Shown here in pieces: positions 25,865-34,533 of a stretch of 64,000 bases of DNA. A model generated the notes under the pieces. That model was given only the letters and a program-made list of their open reading frames with translations, searched no databases and was not told the DNA's origin. Position 1 is the stretch's first letter. Each line of letters opens with the position of its first letter. The stretch is from Phaeodactylibacter luteus (GTDB taxonomy: Bacteria > Bacteroidota > Bacteroidia > Chitinophagales > Saprospiraceae). The position numbers and the translations under genes were made by a program. The stretch lies in NCBI RefSeq assembly GCF_007993045.1, contig NZ_VOOR01000012.1:62001-126000 (forward strand), given 5' to 3'.

Positions 25865-27178
25865 TTAGTAACGGTAGTATTCTGGCTTGAACGGCCCTTC
25901 TACGGTCACGCCGATGTACTCTGCCTGATCCTCGGAGAGGGTCTCCAGCTCTGCGCCAATTTTGGCGAGGTGCAGGCGGGCAACTTCCTCATCGAGGTGC
26001 TTGGGCAGGGTGTACACTTTGTTCTCATACTGATCTGTGTTGGCCCACAGCTCGATTTGTGCCAGCACCTGATTGGTAAAGGAGTTGGACATCACAAAGG
26101 AAGGGTGGCCTGTAGCACAGCCCAAGTTGACCAGGCGGCCTTCTGCCAGCAGGATGATGTCTTTGCCATCTATGGTATACTTATCCACCTGTGGCTTGAT
26201 TTCCGTTTTGGTATGGCCATATTCCCGGTTCAGGAACGCAACATCAATCTCATTGTCGAAGTGGCCGATATTGCAGACGATGGTCTTGTCCTTCATCAGT
26301 CGGAAGTGGCGCTCCGCAACGATGTTTTTGTTGCCGGTAGCCGTTACCACGATATCCACACGGGGCAGGGCTTTCTCCATTTTCTGTACCTCGAAGCCGT
26401 CCATAGCAGCCTGCAGGGCACAGATAGGGTCGATTTCTGTAACGATCACCCGGCAGCCAGCACCGCGCAGAGATGCGGCAGTGCCTTTGCCCACATCACC
26501 GTAGCCAGCAACAACAGCAACTTTGCCCGCCATCATGACATCGGTAGCTCGGCGGATAGCGTCTACTGCTGATTCTTTGCAGCCGTACTTGTTATCAAAT
26601 TTAGACTTGGTGACCGAGTCGTTCACATTGATCGCCGGCATTGGCAGGGTGCCTTTTTTCATGCGCTCGTACAAGCGGTGTACGCCGGTAGTCGTTTCTT
26701 CGCTCAGCCCTTTGACGCCTTCCACCAGCTCAGGGTGCTTGTCCAGGACCATATTGGTGAGGTCGCCCCCGTCATCCAGGATCATGTTCAGCGGCTGCCC
26801 GCCTTCAAAGGCGAAGAGGGTCTGTTCAATGCACCACCAAAATTCTTCATCCGTTTGGCCTTTCCAGGCATAGACCGGCACGCCAGCTGCTGCGATGGCT
26901 GCTGCAGCGTGGTCTTGTGTGGAGAAGATGTTGCAAGAAGACCAGGTCACGTCAGCGCCCAGTTCTACGAGGGTCTCGATCAGGACAGCCGTTTGGATGG
27001 TCATGTGCAGGCAGCCCGCGATGCGCGCGCCCTTGAGCGGCTTAGATTCGCCGTACTTCTCCCGCAGGGCCATCAGGCCCGGCATTTCTGCCTCTGCCAG
27101 TTCGATTTCTTTACGGCCCCAGTCGGCCAGGTTTATATCTTTTACTTTGTACTTCAGCGTCTGATCTACTGATTGCAT
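25865..27178 (-). CDS. ahcY: Adenosylhomocysteinase
   Basis: A 437-residue NAD-dependent enzyme that hydrolyses S-adenosylhomocysteine to homocysteine and adenosine and so keeps methylation going. Motifs in order are [19 protein letters not shown] near residue 52, [17 protein letters not shown] near 80, [20 protein letters not shown] near 185, the NAD-binding [17 protein letters not shown] near 221 and the C-terminal PFKPEYYRY. It is transcribed alone from a Bacteroidota promoter, with no riboswitch visible in the short leader. Length and motifs are normal. Confidence 0.98.
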   Translation of the reverse strand: MQSVDQTLKYKVKDINLADWGRKEIELAEAEMPGLMALREKYGESKPLKGARIAGCLHMTIQTAVLIETLVELGADVTWSSCNIFSTQDHAAAAIAAAGVPVYAWKGQTDEEFWWCIEQTLFAFEGGQPLNMILDDGGDLTNMVLDKHPELVEGVKGLSEETTTGVHRLYERMKKGTLPMPAINVNDSVTKSKFDNKYGCKESAVDAIRRATDVMMAGKVAVVAGYGDVGKGTAASLRGAGCRVIVTEIDPICALQAAMDGFEVQKMEKALPRVDIVVTATGNKNIVAERHFRLMKDKTIVCNIGHFDNEIDVAFLNREYGHTKTEIKPQVDKYTIDGKDIILLAEGRLVNLGCATGHPSFVMSNSFTNQVLAQIELWANTDQYENKVYTLPKHLDEEVARLHLAKIGAELETLSEDQAEYIGVTVEGPFKPEYYRY

Positions 27179-27231
27179 TGATTACTCAGTTTGAATGTGT
27201 TAGAATAAAGAAGGGGTTTAAAACCCGACTA

Positions 27232-27239
27232 CAAAAATA
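27232..27239 (-). promoter_or_regulatory. -7 promoter box (TATTTTTG) for ahcY
   Basis: On the minus strand TATTTTTG lies 53 bases before the ahcY ATG. A TTAG, one base off the -33 consensus, is found 20 bases further upstream. The rest of the 543-base spacer to 27721 holds only short frames (82 and 84 residues on the minus strand) with no recognisable features, and one large inverted repeat. Confidence 0.5.
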
Positions 27240-27536
27240 ACGGTTTTTTGGCGTATTTGCTAATGCTGCAGCAGCTTGCCTGCCGGGGCTAATAATATTG
27301 TGCAGGGCGGCTGGGAAGACAGTGCAAACCATTGGGCATGGCCGTTGTAGCCGACAATAATGTGCCAAGGCTGTTGGGCTGTGGAGGGGCTTTCCTGTGT
27401 GCTGTTTTGTAAAGCCTGTGGCACATAAAGTGTTTGCCAATAAGCGGAAAGGCGGGAAAAAATTCGTTTTTTGAGCATATCAGACTTGATTCGTCGGAAA
27501 TGGCTCAAGGGCGAGCTGGCTTTTTCCTTGCCAATA

Positions 27537-27579
27537 TCAGCTAATGAACGCTAAAGAAGCTTGAGCGTTCATTAGCTGA
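27537..27579 (+). repeat. Perfect 16-base inverted repeat (hairpin) between ahcY and the GMC gene
   Basis: TCAGCTAATGAACGCT at 27537-27552 and AGCGTTCATTAGCTGA at 27564-27579 are exact reverse complements around an 11-base loop. No T run follows. It lies between two divergent genes, where no terminator is needed, about 140 bases upstream of the GMC dehydrogenase start. Confidence 0.7.
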
Positions 27580-27721
27580 GCATAGCCCATGCCCCCCATT
27601 CCATCAGCCCGGCGCATCAAGCCTGCTCAAACGCTTTTTATGGCCGGCGATAGGATTGAGCCGTAGATGCCAGCAGGCATTTGGGCTAGCCGCTCTGGCT
27701 ACGGAAACCAACAACAAACGC

Positions 27722-29440
27722 ATGGAAATTAAAAAACCTACCAAAAAGTACGATGTCGTCATTGTCGGCTCCGGTGCAGGGGGCGGCATGGCGGCCAAAG
27801 TTCTGGCGGAAGCCGGCTTGTCCGTCGCTATCTTGGAAGCAGGCCCTTTCTTTGACCCTGCCGCCCCAGAGACCAAAACACAAATGCGGTGGCCCTGGGA
27901 GTCTCCCCGCCGTGGTGCGGGCACCACCCGTGCTTTCGGGGATTTCGATATGGCTTATGGCGGATGGGAAATAGAAGGCCAGCCTTATACGAACGACAAC
28001 GGGAGCGATTTCCGGTGGTTCCGTTCTCAAATGCTGGGCGGGCGTACCAACCACTGGGGGCGTATTTCTTTGCGTTTTGGCCCGGATGATTTCCGGCGTT
28101 ACAGCATTGATGGGCTCGGCGCCGATTGGCCAATTTCATACGAAGATGTGAAGCCCTATTACGACAAAGTCGATAAGCTCATCGGGGTGTTTGGGAGCAA
28201 AGAAGGGCTGCGCAATGAGCCCGACGGGTTTTTCCTGCCGCCGCCTAAGCCCCGCCTGCACGAGCTCTACTACATCAAAGGGGCCAGAAAGGCTGGGGTC
28301 ACGGTCATCCCCTCCCGGATGTCGGTAGTGACCAAGGCCATCAACAAAGACCGGGGCGTGTGTTTCTTCTGCCGGCAGTGCGCCAGGAGCTGTGCTGTTT
28401 ATGCGGACTTCAGCTCGGGCAGCTGCCTGATTTTCCCGGCCCAGAAAGCTGGCGGGCAGATCGACCTCTTCACCAATTGCATGGCCCGTTCCGTAGAGAC
28501 CAACGAAGAGCACGTCGCTACTGCCGTTTCTTACATCAACAAAAACGACCGCCGGGAGTATCAGATCCGGGGCCGGGTCATTGTGCTGGCTGCTTCTGCC
28601 TGCAGCACAGCACGCATTCTGCTCAATTCCAAAGCGCCCCGGCACAGCGAGGGGCTTGGCAATTCCAGCGGGCTGATAGGCAAGTACCTCCACGACAGTA
28701 CGGGCAGTTCTAGCATGGCCTTCATCCCTCAGCTGATGGGCCGTAAGATGTACAATGAAGATGGGGTAGGAGGGCTGCACATCTACTCCCCTTGGTGGCT
28801 GGACAACAAAAAACTGGACTTCCCGCGCGGTTACCATACGGAGATATGGGGCGGCCTGGGCATGCCCAGCTATGGCTTTGGCGGCATGCACCTCAAAATG
28901 CAGGAAGCGGCCCGGCAGCGCATCGGAGGCTATGGCAGAAAGCTCAAAGAAGAGGCCCGCAGGTTTTACGGCGCTGTCATAGGCATCTCCGGCCGGGGCG
29001 AGTCTGTAGCTATGAAAGACAACTATTGCGAAATTGACCCCAACGTCGTCGATGAGTTTGGGGTGCCAGTATTGCGCTTCAACTATAAGTGGTCCGATCA
29101 TGAGCGAAAGCAGGCCCAGCACATGCATCAGACCTTCCAAGAGATTTATGCAGGCATTGGGGCTATACCATTGACGGAGGTGCCCGGCGCAGACCAGGAT
29201 TTTGGGCTGAACAAGCCCGGGGAGATCATCCACGAAGTAGGTACTGCCCGCATGGGCAACGACCCTCGTGATTCGGTGACGACCGCTTACCAAAGGCTGC
29301 ACGATGTGAAAAACGTCTTCCTGGCCGATGGCGCACCTTTTGTTTCCCAAGCGGACAAAAACCCCACCTGGACCATACTCGCCCTCTCTTGGCGCATGGC
29401 CGATCACATCATTGACCAACTCAAAAAACAAGCCCTCTAA
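27722..29440 (+). CDS. GMC family oxidoreductase (gluconate/sorbosone dehydrogenase-like)
   Basis: A 572-residue flavoprotein. The N-terminal FAD site is YDVVIVGSGAGGGMAAKVLA. LGGRTNHWGRISLRF is the second GMC motif. A cysteine cluster CFFCRQCARSC (C-x2-C-x2-C-x3-C) followed by GSCLIFPAQKAG lies near residue 215 and may hold an iron-sulfur cluster, as in related FAD-dependent sugar dehydrogenases. Near the end HEVGTARMGNDP and NPTWTILALSWRM carry the catalytic region. The ATG at 27722 is used because the longer frame adds 22 residues that are not conserved in type. The next gene, overlapping by one base, encodes its small subunit. The sugar or alcohol substrate is unknown. Confidence 0.92.
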   Translation: MEIKKPTKKYDVVIVGSGAGGGMAAKVLAEAGLSVAILEAGPFFDPAAPETKTQMRWPWESPRRGAGTTRAFGDFDMAYGGWEIEGQPYTNDNGSDFRWFRSQMLGGRTNHWGRISLRFGPDDFRRYSIDGLGADWPISYEDVKPYYDKVDKLIGVFGSKEGLRNEPDGFFLPPPKPRLHELYYIKGARKAGVTVIPSRMSVVTKAINKDRGVCFFCRQCARSCAVYADFSSGSCLIFPAQKAGGQIDLFTNCMARSVETNEEHVATAVSYINKNDRREYQIRGRVIVLAASACSTARILLNSKAPRHSEGLGNSSGLIGKYLHDSTGSSSMAFIPQLMGRKMYNEDGVGGLHIYSPWWLDNKKLDFPRGYHTEIWGGLGMPSYGFGGMHLKMQEAARQRIGGYGRKLKEEARRFYGAVIGISGRGESVAMKDNYCEIDPNVVDEFGVPVLRFNYKWSDHERKQAQHMHQTFQEIYAGIGAIPLTEVPGADQDFGLNKPGEIIHEVGTARMGNDPRDSVTTAYQRLHDVKNVFLADGAPFVSQADKNPTWTILALSWRMADHIIDQLKKQAL

Positions 29441-30153
29441 TGGATAGGAGAGAACACCTTCGCACTTTATTGTTGGGCGGCCTGGCCGGCAGTGCCCTCC
29501 TGCAAAGCTGTACCCCTGAAACGGCTTCCTCAGAAACCGTTGCAATGGGGCCGGTGCCCGGCTACGGGCGCACCCCCGAAGAGCAGGCCCGCGATGCCCG
29601 CTTGATGGCGGAGTCCTTTTTCCGGGAAGATGAAATGGCCGCCCTTACCGCCCTTTGTGCACTGATCATCCCCGCCGATGAGCGTTCCGGCTCTGCTGTT
29701 GACGCAGGCGTGCCGGAGTTTATAGAATTCATAGCCAAGGATATGCCAGCGTATCAGCTGCCGCTGAGGGGGGGGCTGGCCTGGCTCAACCACGCTGCTT
29801 ACGAACAAGCTGGCCTGCCTTTTGCGGAAGCTGGGGCAGCTGCTCAAACCGCGCTGCTCGACGCTATAGCCTACCCCGACCCGGAACTGCCAGAGGAAGA
29901 GCAGCCTTACGGCGTCCAATTTTTCAATCTGATGCGCTTCCTGACCCTCACGGGCTTCTATACGGCCAAGGAAGGTGTACTGAAGGACCTGCAGTATGAT
30001 GGAAACTACCCGAATACTTGGGATGGCGTGCCGCCGGAGGTCTTGGCTGAGCACGAGGTAGATTACGACCCGGAATGGCTGGCTAAGTGCCTGAATGTAG
30101 AAACCCGGCATGAGCTGGCCAAGTGGGACGAGGATGGCAATTTGCTCACTTAA
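29440..30153 (+). CDS. Gluconate 2-dehydrogenase subunit 3 family protein, Tat lipoprotein
   Basis: A 237-residue partner of the preceding dehydrogenase. The N-terminus MDRREHLRTLLLGGLAGSAL has a twin arginine and leads to a lipobox-like LLQSC at about residue 28, so it could be exported by the Tat pathway with the flavoprotein and be anchored by lipid. The body (FFREDEMAALTALCALIIPA, GVPEFIEFIAKDM, VQFFNLMRFLTLTGFYT) is the subunit-3 fold. Its start overlaps the upstream stop (TAATG). No cytochrome c subunit is encoded next to it, so the electron acceptor is unclear. Confidence 0.88.
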   Translation: MDRREHLRTLLLGGLAGSALLQSCTPETASSETVAMGPVPGYGRTPEEQARDARLMAESFFREDEMAALTALCALIIPADERSGSAVDAGVPEFIEFIAKDMPAYQLPLRGGLAWLNHAAYEQAGLPFAEAGAAAQTALLDAIAYPDPELPEEEQPYGVQFFNLMRFLTLTGFYTAKEGVLKDLQYDGNYPNTWDGVPPEVLAEHEVDYDPEWLAKCLNVETRHELAKWDEDGNLLT

Positions 30154-30341
30154 CGGGTACGTTGCAGTATCGTAGGAGTAGCAAATTAGGTGATAAATGG
30201 CGTTTGGCTTTGCTTTGTTGGTTGTTTTTACCCTAGTGCCATTGATGGTGGTGCTGTTGTCTGCATGACTGTGGCGGGGCAGCCTGCTTTGGGGGCAGCT
30301 GCTGGAAATCAAGTGGCTGACTGCTCCCAAGGTATTGAAAA

Positions 30342-30583
30342 GGGCGTGGGCCCCAATGCCGCAGGTGCTTAAGCATTGCGGGCGCTAGCTTGGCATTGGC
30401 CTAGCGCTGCGAAGGGGTGGCCAAAGGCCAGACCCGACGCCTGTAGGGCGAGGGGCCGAGCGGATAGCGAGCCCCGTAGCATAGCGCCCCCTGCCGTTGG
30501 GCAGGGGGAGGCCCCAATCCTTGCGGAGGGGGCAGGCCCTATCCTGTTGTTCAGGCTCCAAAAACGGCAACCAAGCTTGCGCC
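30342..30583 (+). repeat. Interspersed structured repeat, copy 2 (long form)
   Basis: The same element as copy 1, with GGCGTGGGCCCCAATGCCGC, CTTGGCATTGGCCTAGCGCT, the long insert AAGGCCAGACCCGACGCCTG, GAGCGGATAGCGAGCCCC and a GC-rich hairpin end. The tail (AAAACGGCAACCAAGCTTGCGCC) is changed relative to the other copies. It occupies the 451-base spacer between two convergent genes; the first 190 bases of that spacer show no feature. Confidence 0.85.
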
Positions 30584-30604
30584 TAAAGATGCCTGCTTTC
30601 GGGC

Positions 30605-31453
30605 TTATCTGTCGTAACGGTGTAGCCCAAGGTCTTCTATCAGGTGGATGATTTTATCGGCGTACTTTTTGTCTGTCGCATAGCCTGCTTTGCTCAGCCC
30701 CCTGGCCCACCCTTTGTAGTCGGTTGAGCGCAGCCGGAACAAGGGCTGATACCGTTCGCTATTTTTCAGCAGCAAGCTGTGTGCGCGGTAGCTTTCCCAA
30801 GCGTTGCCATAGATGCGGAAAAAGTCCTTGTGGCTGTCGTCGGTATAGTTGCTGCAGTGCCCGGGCTTGCAGCTCTTTGAAAAACACTTCATCCCGAAGT
30901 GGTTGTTGTTGCGCTGCGCGAGCTTGCTCTCCCCTACATTGCTTTCCAATAGCCCCTGTGCCAGTATAATGCTCGCCGGTATACCATAGTGCTTCATTTC
31001 TGCTTGGGCTACCTTGGCGAAGCGCTTTACGTATGCTTTCTGCCGGGCTATTTTGGCAGCTTTCCGCGCGCTGTGCCCGGTTTCTTCTTTCAGCCCTTTA
31101 TTGGCAGCGGTGAGATTGGAAAGGGTATTGGCGGTATTTTCTGTTGCCCGGTTTGCTTCTGCACCTGCGGAAGGTGAGGCCTCCCGGCCGCCAACGAGGG
31201 AGGTGTTCATAGGTGGCGCTTCTGGCCGGAAAGCAGCCGCCTGAGCCGTAGCCACCTTGCCGCCGCCCCGGACCATAGCAGCAGGAGCTTGGTTCAGCTG
31301 TAGGTTAATATTAAGGTCCTTTTGCAGGGCCATGTATGCGGCGGCTCCGAGCAGGGCGGTTTTCAGCCAATGTTTCTGAAGGGTGCTGCCTGCAATTTGC
31401 CCGGCACGGTGCGCAAGCCGGTTTAAGGAGGGGATGTTGGAGTGTTGTATCAT
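30605..31453 (-). CDS. Glucosaminidase domain protein (peptidoglycan hydrolase)
   Basis: A 282-residue cell-wall enzyme that would cleave GlcNAc bonds in peptidoglycan. The C-terminal half carries the FlgJ/endo-beta-N-acetylglucosaminidase signature: GIPASIILAQGLLESNVGES with the catalytic glutamate, then KLAQRNNNHFGMKC and YGNAWESYRAHSLLLKN, and finally KKYADKIIHLIEDLGLHRYD. The N-terminus has a basic start and a hydrophobic helix (WLKTALLGAAAYMAL), followed by a low-complexity linker. The Met at 31453 is chosen because a longer frame from 31537 would begin inside the promoter found at 31508-31538. Confidence 0.88.
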   Translation of the reverse strand: MIQHSNIPSLNRLAHRAGQIAGSTLQKHWLKTALLGAAAYMALQKDLNINLQLNQAPAAMVRGGGKVATAQAAAFRPEAPPMNTSLVGGREASPSAGAEANRATENTANTLSNLTAANKGLKEETGHSARKAAKIARQKAYVKRFAKVAQAEMKHYGIPASIILAQGLLESNVGESKLAQRNNNHFGMKCFSKSCKPGHCSNYTDDSHKDFFRIYGNAWESYRAHSLLLKNSERYQPLFRLRSTDYKGWARGLSKAGYATDKKYADKIIHLIEDLGLHRYDR

Positions 31454-31507
31454 TTGAGCCCGGTTGAAAAGGTGATAGCGGTCGCTGCCAATTGGTTTTG
31501 TTTGAAA

Positions 31508-31538
31508 CAAAATTAATACTTTTTGTTTCATAGTCAAA
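31508..31538 (-). promoter_or_regulatory. Bacteroidota promoter TTTG-N19-TAATTTTG for the glucosaminidase gene
   Basis: On the minus strand TTTG (31538-31535) and TAATTTTG (31515-31508) are separated by 19 bases, the consensus layout. Transcription would begin near 31500, so the first usable codon is the Met at 31453. Confidence 0.8.
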
Positions 31539-31674
31539 TTTTAAAAACAAATTGATTGTATTTTTTTGTTGCAAGGCATTTGCTTTACCCTGGTTTAACA
31601 ATCCCTTAAGCAACGAGCGGGAGGCTGCCTGCGTCATAATAGGGGTGCAGGCAGGGAATTTGTCTGCGACAAAA

Positions 31675-31705
31675 TTGGCATAGTGCCGGGCTCAGGCTAC
31701 CTTTG
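31675..31705 (+). promoter_or_regulatory. Bacteroidota promoter TTG-N20-TACCTTTG for the OmpH-like gene
   Basis: TTG at 31675-31677 and TACCTTTG at 31698-31705 have a 20-base spacer. The start codon follows 76 bases downstream. Confidence 0.8.
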
Positions 31706-31781
31706 CAGGGCTTTTGAAAAGCAGCAGCCCGGGCTGGAAAGCCCGGCATTACCGCCACATTAAAAGATCAAACCACAGACT

Positions 31782-32282
31782 ATGAAATCTTATTTGATGA
31801 TCGCAGCCTGCCTGCTGCTTAGCCTTCCGGCCCTACAGGCACAGAAATATGGCCACCTCAACTTTGGCAACCTCGTTTCCTCATTAGATGCCACTCAGGC
31901 CGCAGACGCTGAGTTAGAAGCTTATCAGAAGCAGCTGGTCGCTAAAGGGGAGGAAATGGCCAAAGCCTGGCAGCAGAAAGCGCAGGCATTCGCCGCAAAG
32001 GTGCAGTCTGGCGACTTGGCGCCTAAAGCGCAGCAGGAGCAGCAGCAGCAGCTGGAAAAAGAGCGGGGGGATATCCTGGCTTATGAGCAGGAAGTCTCAG
32101 AAAAAGTGCAGGCCAAGCGGCAGGAGCTGCTCGGCCCAATCATTGAGAAAGCGGAAAAGGCGATTCAGGATGTGGCCAAGGAAAATGGGTATGTCATGAT
32201 TTTTGATACGAGTGTGTTCAATGCGATTTTATTCGCTGCAGAAAGCGATGATGTCATGGACAAGGTGAAGGCTAAAATGTAG
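31782..32282 (+). CDS. OmpH/Skp-family periplasmic chaperone
   Basis: A 166-residue protein with signal peptide MKSYLMIAACLLLSLPALQA ending before QKYGHLNFGNLVSSL, the usual first strand of OmpH. A long coiled-coil arm rich in Glu, Gln and Lys (residues about 45-120) is followed by KAIQDVAKENGYVMIFDTSV, the conserved OmpH end. Such trimeric chaperones hold unfolded outer-membrane proteins in the periplasm. It is a single gene with its own promoter and terminator. Confidence 0.9.
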   Translation: MKSYLMIAACLLLSLPALQAQKYGHLNFGNLVSSLDATQAADAELEAYQKQLVAKGEEMAKAWQQKAQAFAAKVQSGDLAPKAQQEQQQQLEKERGDILAYEQEVSEKVQAKRQELLGPIIEKAEKAIQDVAKENGYVMIFDTSVFNAILFAAESDDVMDKVKAKM

Positions 32283-32308
32283 CTTTGGCTACTTCTTCGC
32301 CCAGGTAC

Positions 32309-32343
32309 AGCCCTCTTTTGCTCTATTGCAGAAGAGGGCTTTG
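32309..32343 (+). terminator. Terminator after the OmpH-like gene
   Basis: AGCCCTCTT and AAGAGGGCT form a 9-base stem with a 14-base loop, followed by a short T run. The convergent ABC permease gene ends just beyond it. Confidence 0.7.
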
Positions 32344-32356
32344 CTGTGCTATGGGG

Positions 32357-33442
32357 TCAATTGGTCTTTTGGTAGTTGAGCACCGCCAGGGTATTGACAG
32401 CCCCTGCATAAACGGCCATCACCCCAAAGTGGGGCTGTACATCCTGCCATCCGCTCCCTTTGAGGAGTACCAGGCGCATGACATCTACAAAGTAGGCGAC
32501 CGGGTTCCCTTTGGTCAGCGCTTGTGCCCAAGGGGGCATGCTTTCGATAGGGGTGAACAGCCCGCTCATCAGGATGAAGATGATCAGGAAAAACCAAGCG
32601 AGGAACATGGCCTGCTGCTGTGTTTCGGTGAAGGTGCTGATCAGCAGGCCAAAGCCTAGTACGACAAACAGGTACAAGCCTGCAAAAACAAAGATGATGG
32701 CCAGGCTGCCGGCCAGTGGCAGGCCGAATACCAGCCTGCCTGCAATTAGCCCTATGGATAGCTCTGCCATGCCAATGAGCCAAAATGGCAAAAGTTTCCC
32801 TACTATGAAAGCCCCTTTCCCTATAGGGCTCACATTGATCTGCTCTATGGTCCCGATCTCCTTTTCCTTGACGATGTTCATACCAGATAGGAACATGCCT
32901 ACCAAAGTGACCAGGATGACCAGAATGCCTGGCACCATAAAGGTTTGGTAATCCTGCCCGGGGTTGTACCAGTTGGCTGTTTCAATGGAGAGCAGCCCCC
33001 TTGTTGGCCCTGAAAACTGCCGGCTAAAGCTTTGTACAATGGCATTGGCATAAGCCTGCGCCAGCCCGGCTTGTACGCCGTTGATCGCATCTGCTGCCAC
33101 CTGAACCTCCGCTCGGTTTCCCTTGGCCAGGCTGCGGTTGAACCCAAGCGGGATCTCTAGCAGCAGGTCGGCTTCTCCACGGTGGATCTGCCCTGCCCCG
33201 CCTGCCCCGTTCCCGGTAAGGGTAAAGTGGGGCGAAGCTTGGAAATGCCCCACGAGCTGACGGGAAGCCTGTGAGCGGTCTAGGTCATTGATATGGAGCC
33301 GGAGGTTGTCCACCTCATAGTCTGCGGCAAAAGAGAGCACGAGCAGCTGCAGTACCGGCATCACGAAGATGAGGGGCAGCATGATCCGGTGCCGGAAAAT
33401 CTGGAGGAACTCTTTTTGGACGATGTATGGGATAGCCCTCAT
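32357..33442 (-). CDS. ABC-2 type transporter permease (last gene of efflux operon)
   Basis: A 361-residue membrane protein of the DrrB/YhhJ-YbhR type. The N-terminus has one helix (IMLPLIFVMPVLQLLVLSFA), then a large periplasmic domain with FTLTGNGAGGAGQIHRGEAD and LLLEIPLGFNRSLA. It continues with five C-terminal helices, including MVPGILVILVTLVGMFLSGM and the conserved KEKEIGTIEQINVSPIGKGA. It overlaps the preceding permease gene by 4 bases. It should form the second half of the channel driven by the two ATPases encoded upstream. Confidence 0.92.
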   Translation of the reverse strand: MRAIPYIVQKEFLQIFRHRIMLPLIFVMPVLQLLVLSFAADYEVDNLRLHINDLDRSQASRQLVGHFQASPHFTLTGNGAGGAGQIHRGEADLLLEIPLGFNRSLAKGNRAEVQVAADAINGVQAGLAQAYANAIVQSFSRQFSGPTRGLLSIETANWYNPGQDYQTFMVPGILVILVTLVGMFLSGMNIVKEKEIGTIEQINVSPIGKGAFIVGKLLPFWLIGMAELSIGLIAGRLVFGLPLAGSLAIIFVFAGLYLFVVLGFGLLISTFTETQQQAMFLAWFFLIIFILMSGLFTPIESMPPWAQALTKGNPVAYFVDVMRLVLLKGSGWQDVQPHFGVMAVYAGAVNTLAVLNYQKTN

Positions 33443-34533
33443 GCCAATCTGGTTTTAAAGCTGCGCACGCTTAGCGCAATGAAGAATGTGGTCATGCCAA
33501 GCAATATTAGGCTTTCCTGCCAGATGAGGCTTAGCCCGCCCCCCTTGAGCATAATGTCTTTCAGGATGATGATGAACCACTTGGCTGGTATGGCATTGCT
33601 GATGACTTGCAGGGGCAACGGCATAGATGCGATGGGGAAAATGAAGCCAGAAAGTAAGATGGTCGGCAGCATGAGCACCATCAGGCTGAACAGCATGGCG
33701 ACCTGTTGGCTTGAGGTGCGGGTGGATATGAGTATGCCTAGGGAAAGCGCTGTCCCCACAAAGAGCAGGGCGCTGGCCCAAAGCAGGAGGTAGCTGCCCC
33801 GCATAGGCATATCGAAAACAGCTGTGCCCAGCCATAGGATGACCCCGGTATTCGCCAAGGCCAGCAAGATGTAAGGGATGACTTTGCCGACAATGATCAG
33901 GGCGGGCGGAAGGGGGGAGACGAGCAGCACTTCCATGGTGCCGAGCTCTTTCTCCCGGGTGATGGCGATTGAGGTCATCATAGCTGAAACAAGCATCAGG
34001 ATGACCGTCATCACGCCGGGCACAAAGAGAAAAACGCTCTTGAGCTCCCGGTTGTAGAGCATCAGTGGCTTTACTTCTACCAAAGCGCTGGCCTGCTGTC
34101 CAGTTGCGCGGCCAGCCCATTCTTGCCGAATGATGGCACTGGCATAATTGGACAAGGTGGTGGCGGTATTGGGGTCTGTGGCATCCGTTACGAGCTGAAG
34201 GGAAACCGGGGGCTCGCCGTAGCCCGGAGGGATGACGAGGGCCAGCTTTAGGCTGCCTTTGCGGAAAGCGGCTTCCATTGCGGCCTGAGTCTGTACTCCT
34301 TCTTGCATGGTGAAGTAGGGGGATGCCCTGAAACGGTCAGTAAGCTGCCGGCTTGGCTCATTCCGGGCCTGGTCTAGCACCGCAAACCCTGCTTCCCTGA
34401 TTTCATTGCTGATGGCAAAACCGAACAAGAGGACCAACACGGCTGGCATGCCTAGCAATATGATAAGCGTGCGGCGGTCGCGCAGGATGTGGAAGGCTTC
34501 TTTCCGGATGAATACGAGGAGTGGCTTGATCAT
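33439..34533 (-). CDS. ABC-2 type transporter permease
   Basis: A 364-residue permease from the ATG at 34533, which overlaps the ATPase stop (ATGA); a longer frame to 34659 has 42 further residues that overlap the ATPase gene and are not membrane-like. It begins MIKPLLVFIRKEAFHILRDR, the standard ABC-2 cytoplasmic start. The first helix is LIILLGMPAVLVLLFGFAI, and a periplasmic domain follows. C-terminal helices start at FVPGVMTVILMLVSAMMTSI, after which comes REKELGTMEVLLVSPL. It pairs with the next permease. Confidence 0.92.
   Translation of the reverse strand: MIKPLLVFIRKEAFHILRDRRTLIILLGMPAVLVLLFGFAISNEIREAGFAVLDQARNEPSRQLTDRFRASPYFTMQEGVQTQAAMEAAFRKGSLKLALVIPPGYGEPPVSLQLVTDATDPNTATTLSNYASAIIRQEWAGRATGQQASALVEVKPLMLYNRELKSVFLFVPGVMTVILMLVSAMMTSIAITREKELGTMEVLLVSPLPPALIIVGKVIPYILLALANTGVILWLGTAVFDMPMRGSYLLLWASALLFVGTALSLGILISTRTSSQQVAMLFSLMVLMLPTILLSGFIFPIASMPLPLQVISNAIPAKWFIIILKDIMLKGGGLSLIWQESLILLGMTTFFIALSVRSFKTRLA

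Noticed and set aside
27260-27508. Short frames of 82 and 84 residues on the minus strand upstream of ahcY
   Set aside because: No motif or family resemblance is seen, and they overlap each other and the ahcY promoter region.
17694-27621. A 15-base identity (GCCCGGCGCATCAAG) at 17694-17708 and 27607-27621
   Set aside because: One or two 15-base matches are expected by chance in a 64 kb window, more so in GC-rich sequence. No longer similarity surrounds it.
28136-29545. A 469-residue open frame on the minus strand, antisense to the GMC dehydrogenase gene
   Set aside because: It has no family motifs and mirrors a gene with clear FAD and GMC motifs. Long antisense frames are expected from the GC-rich codon use.
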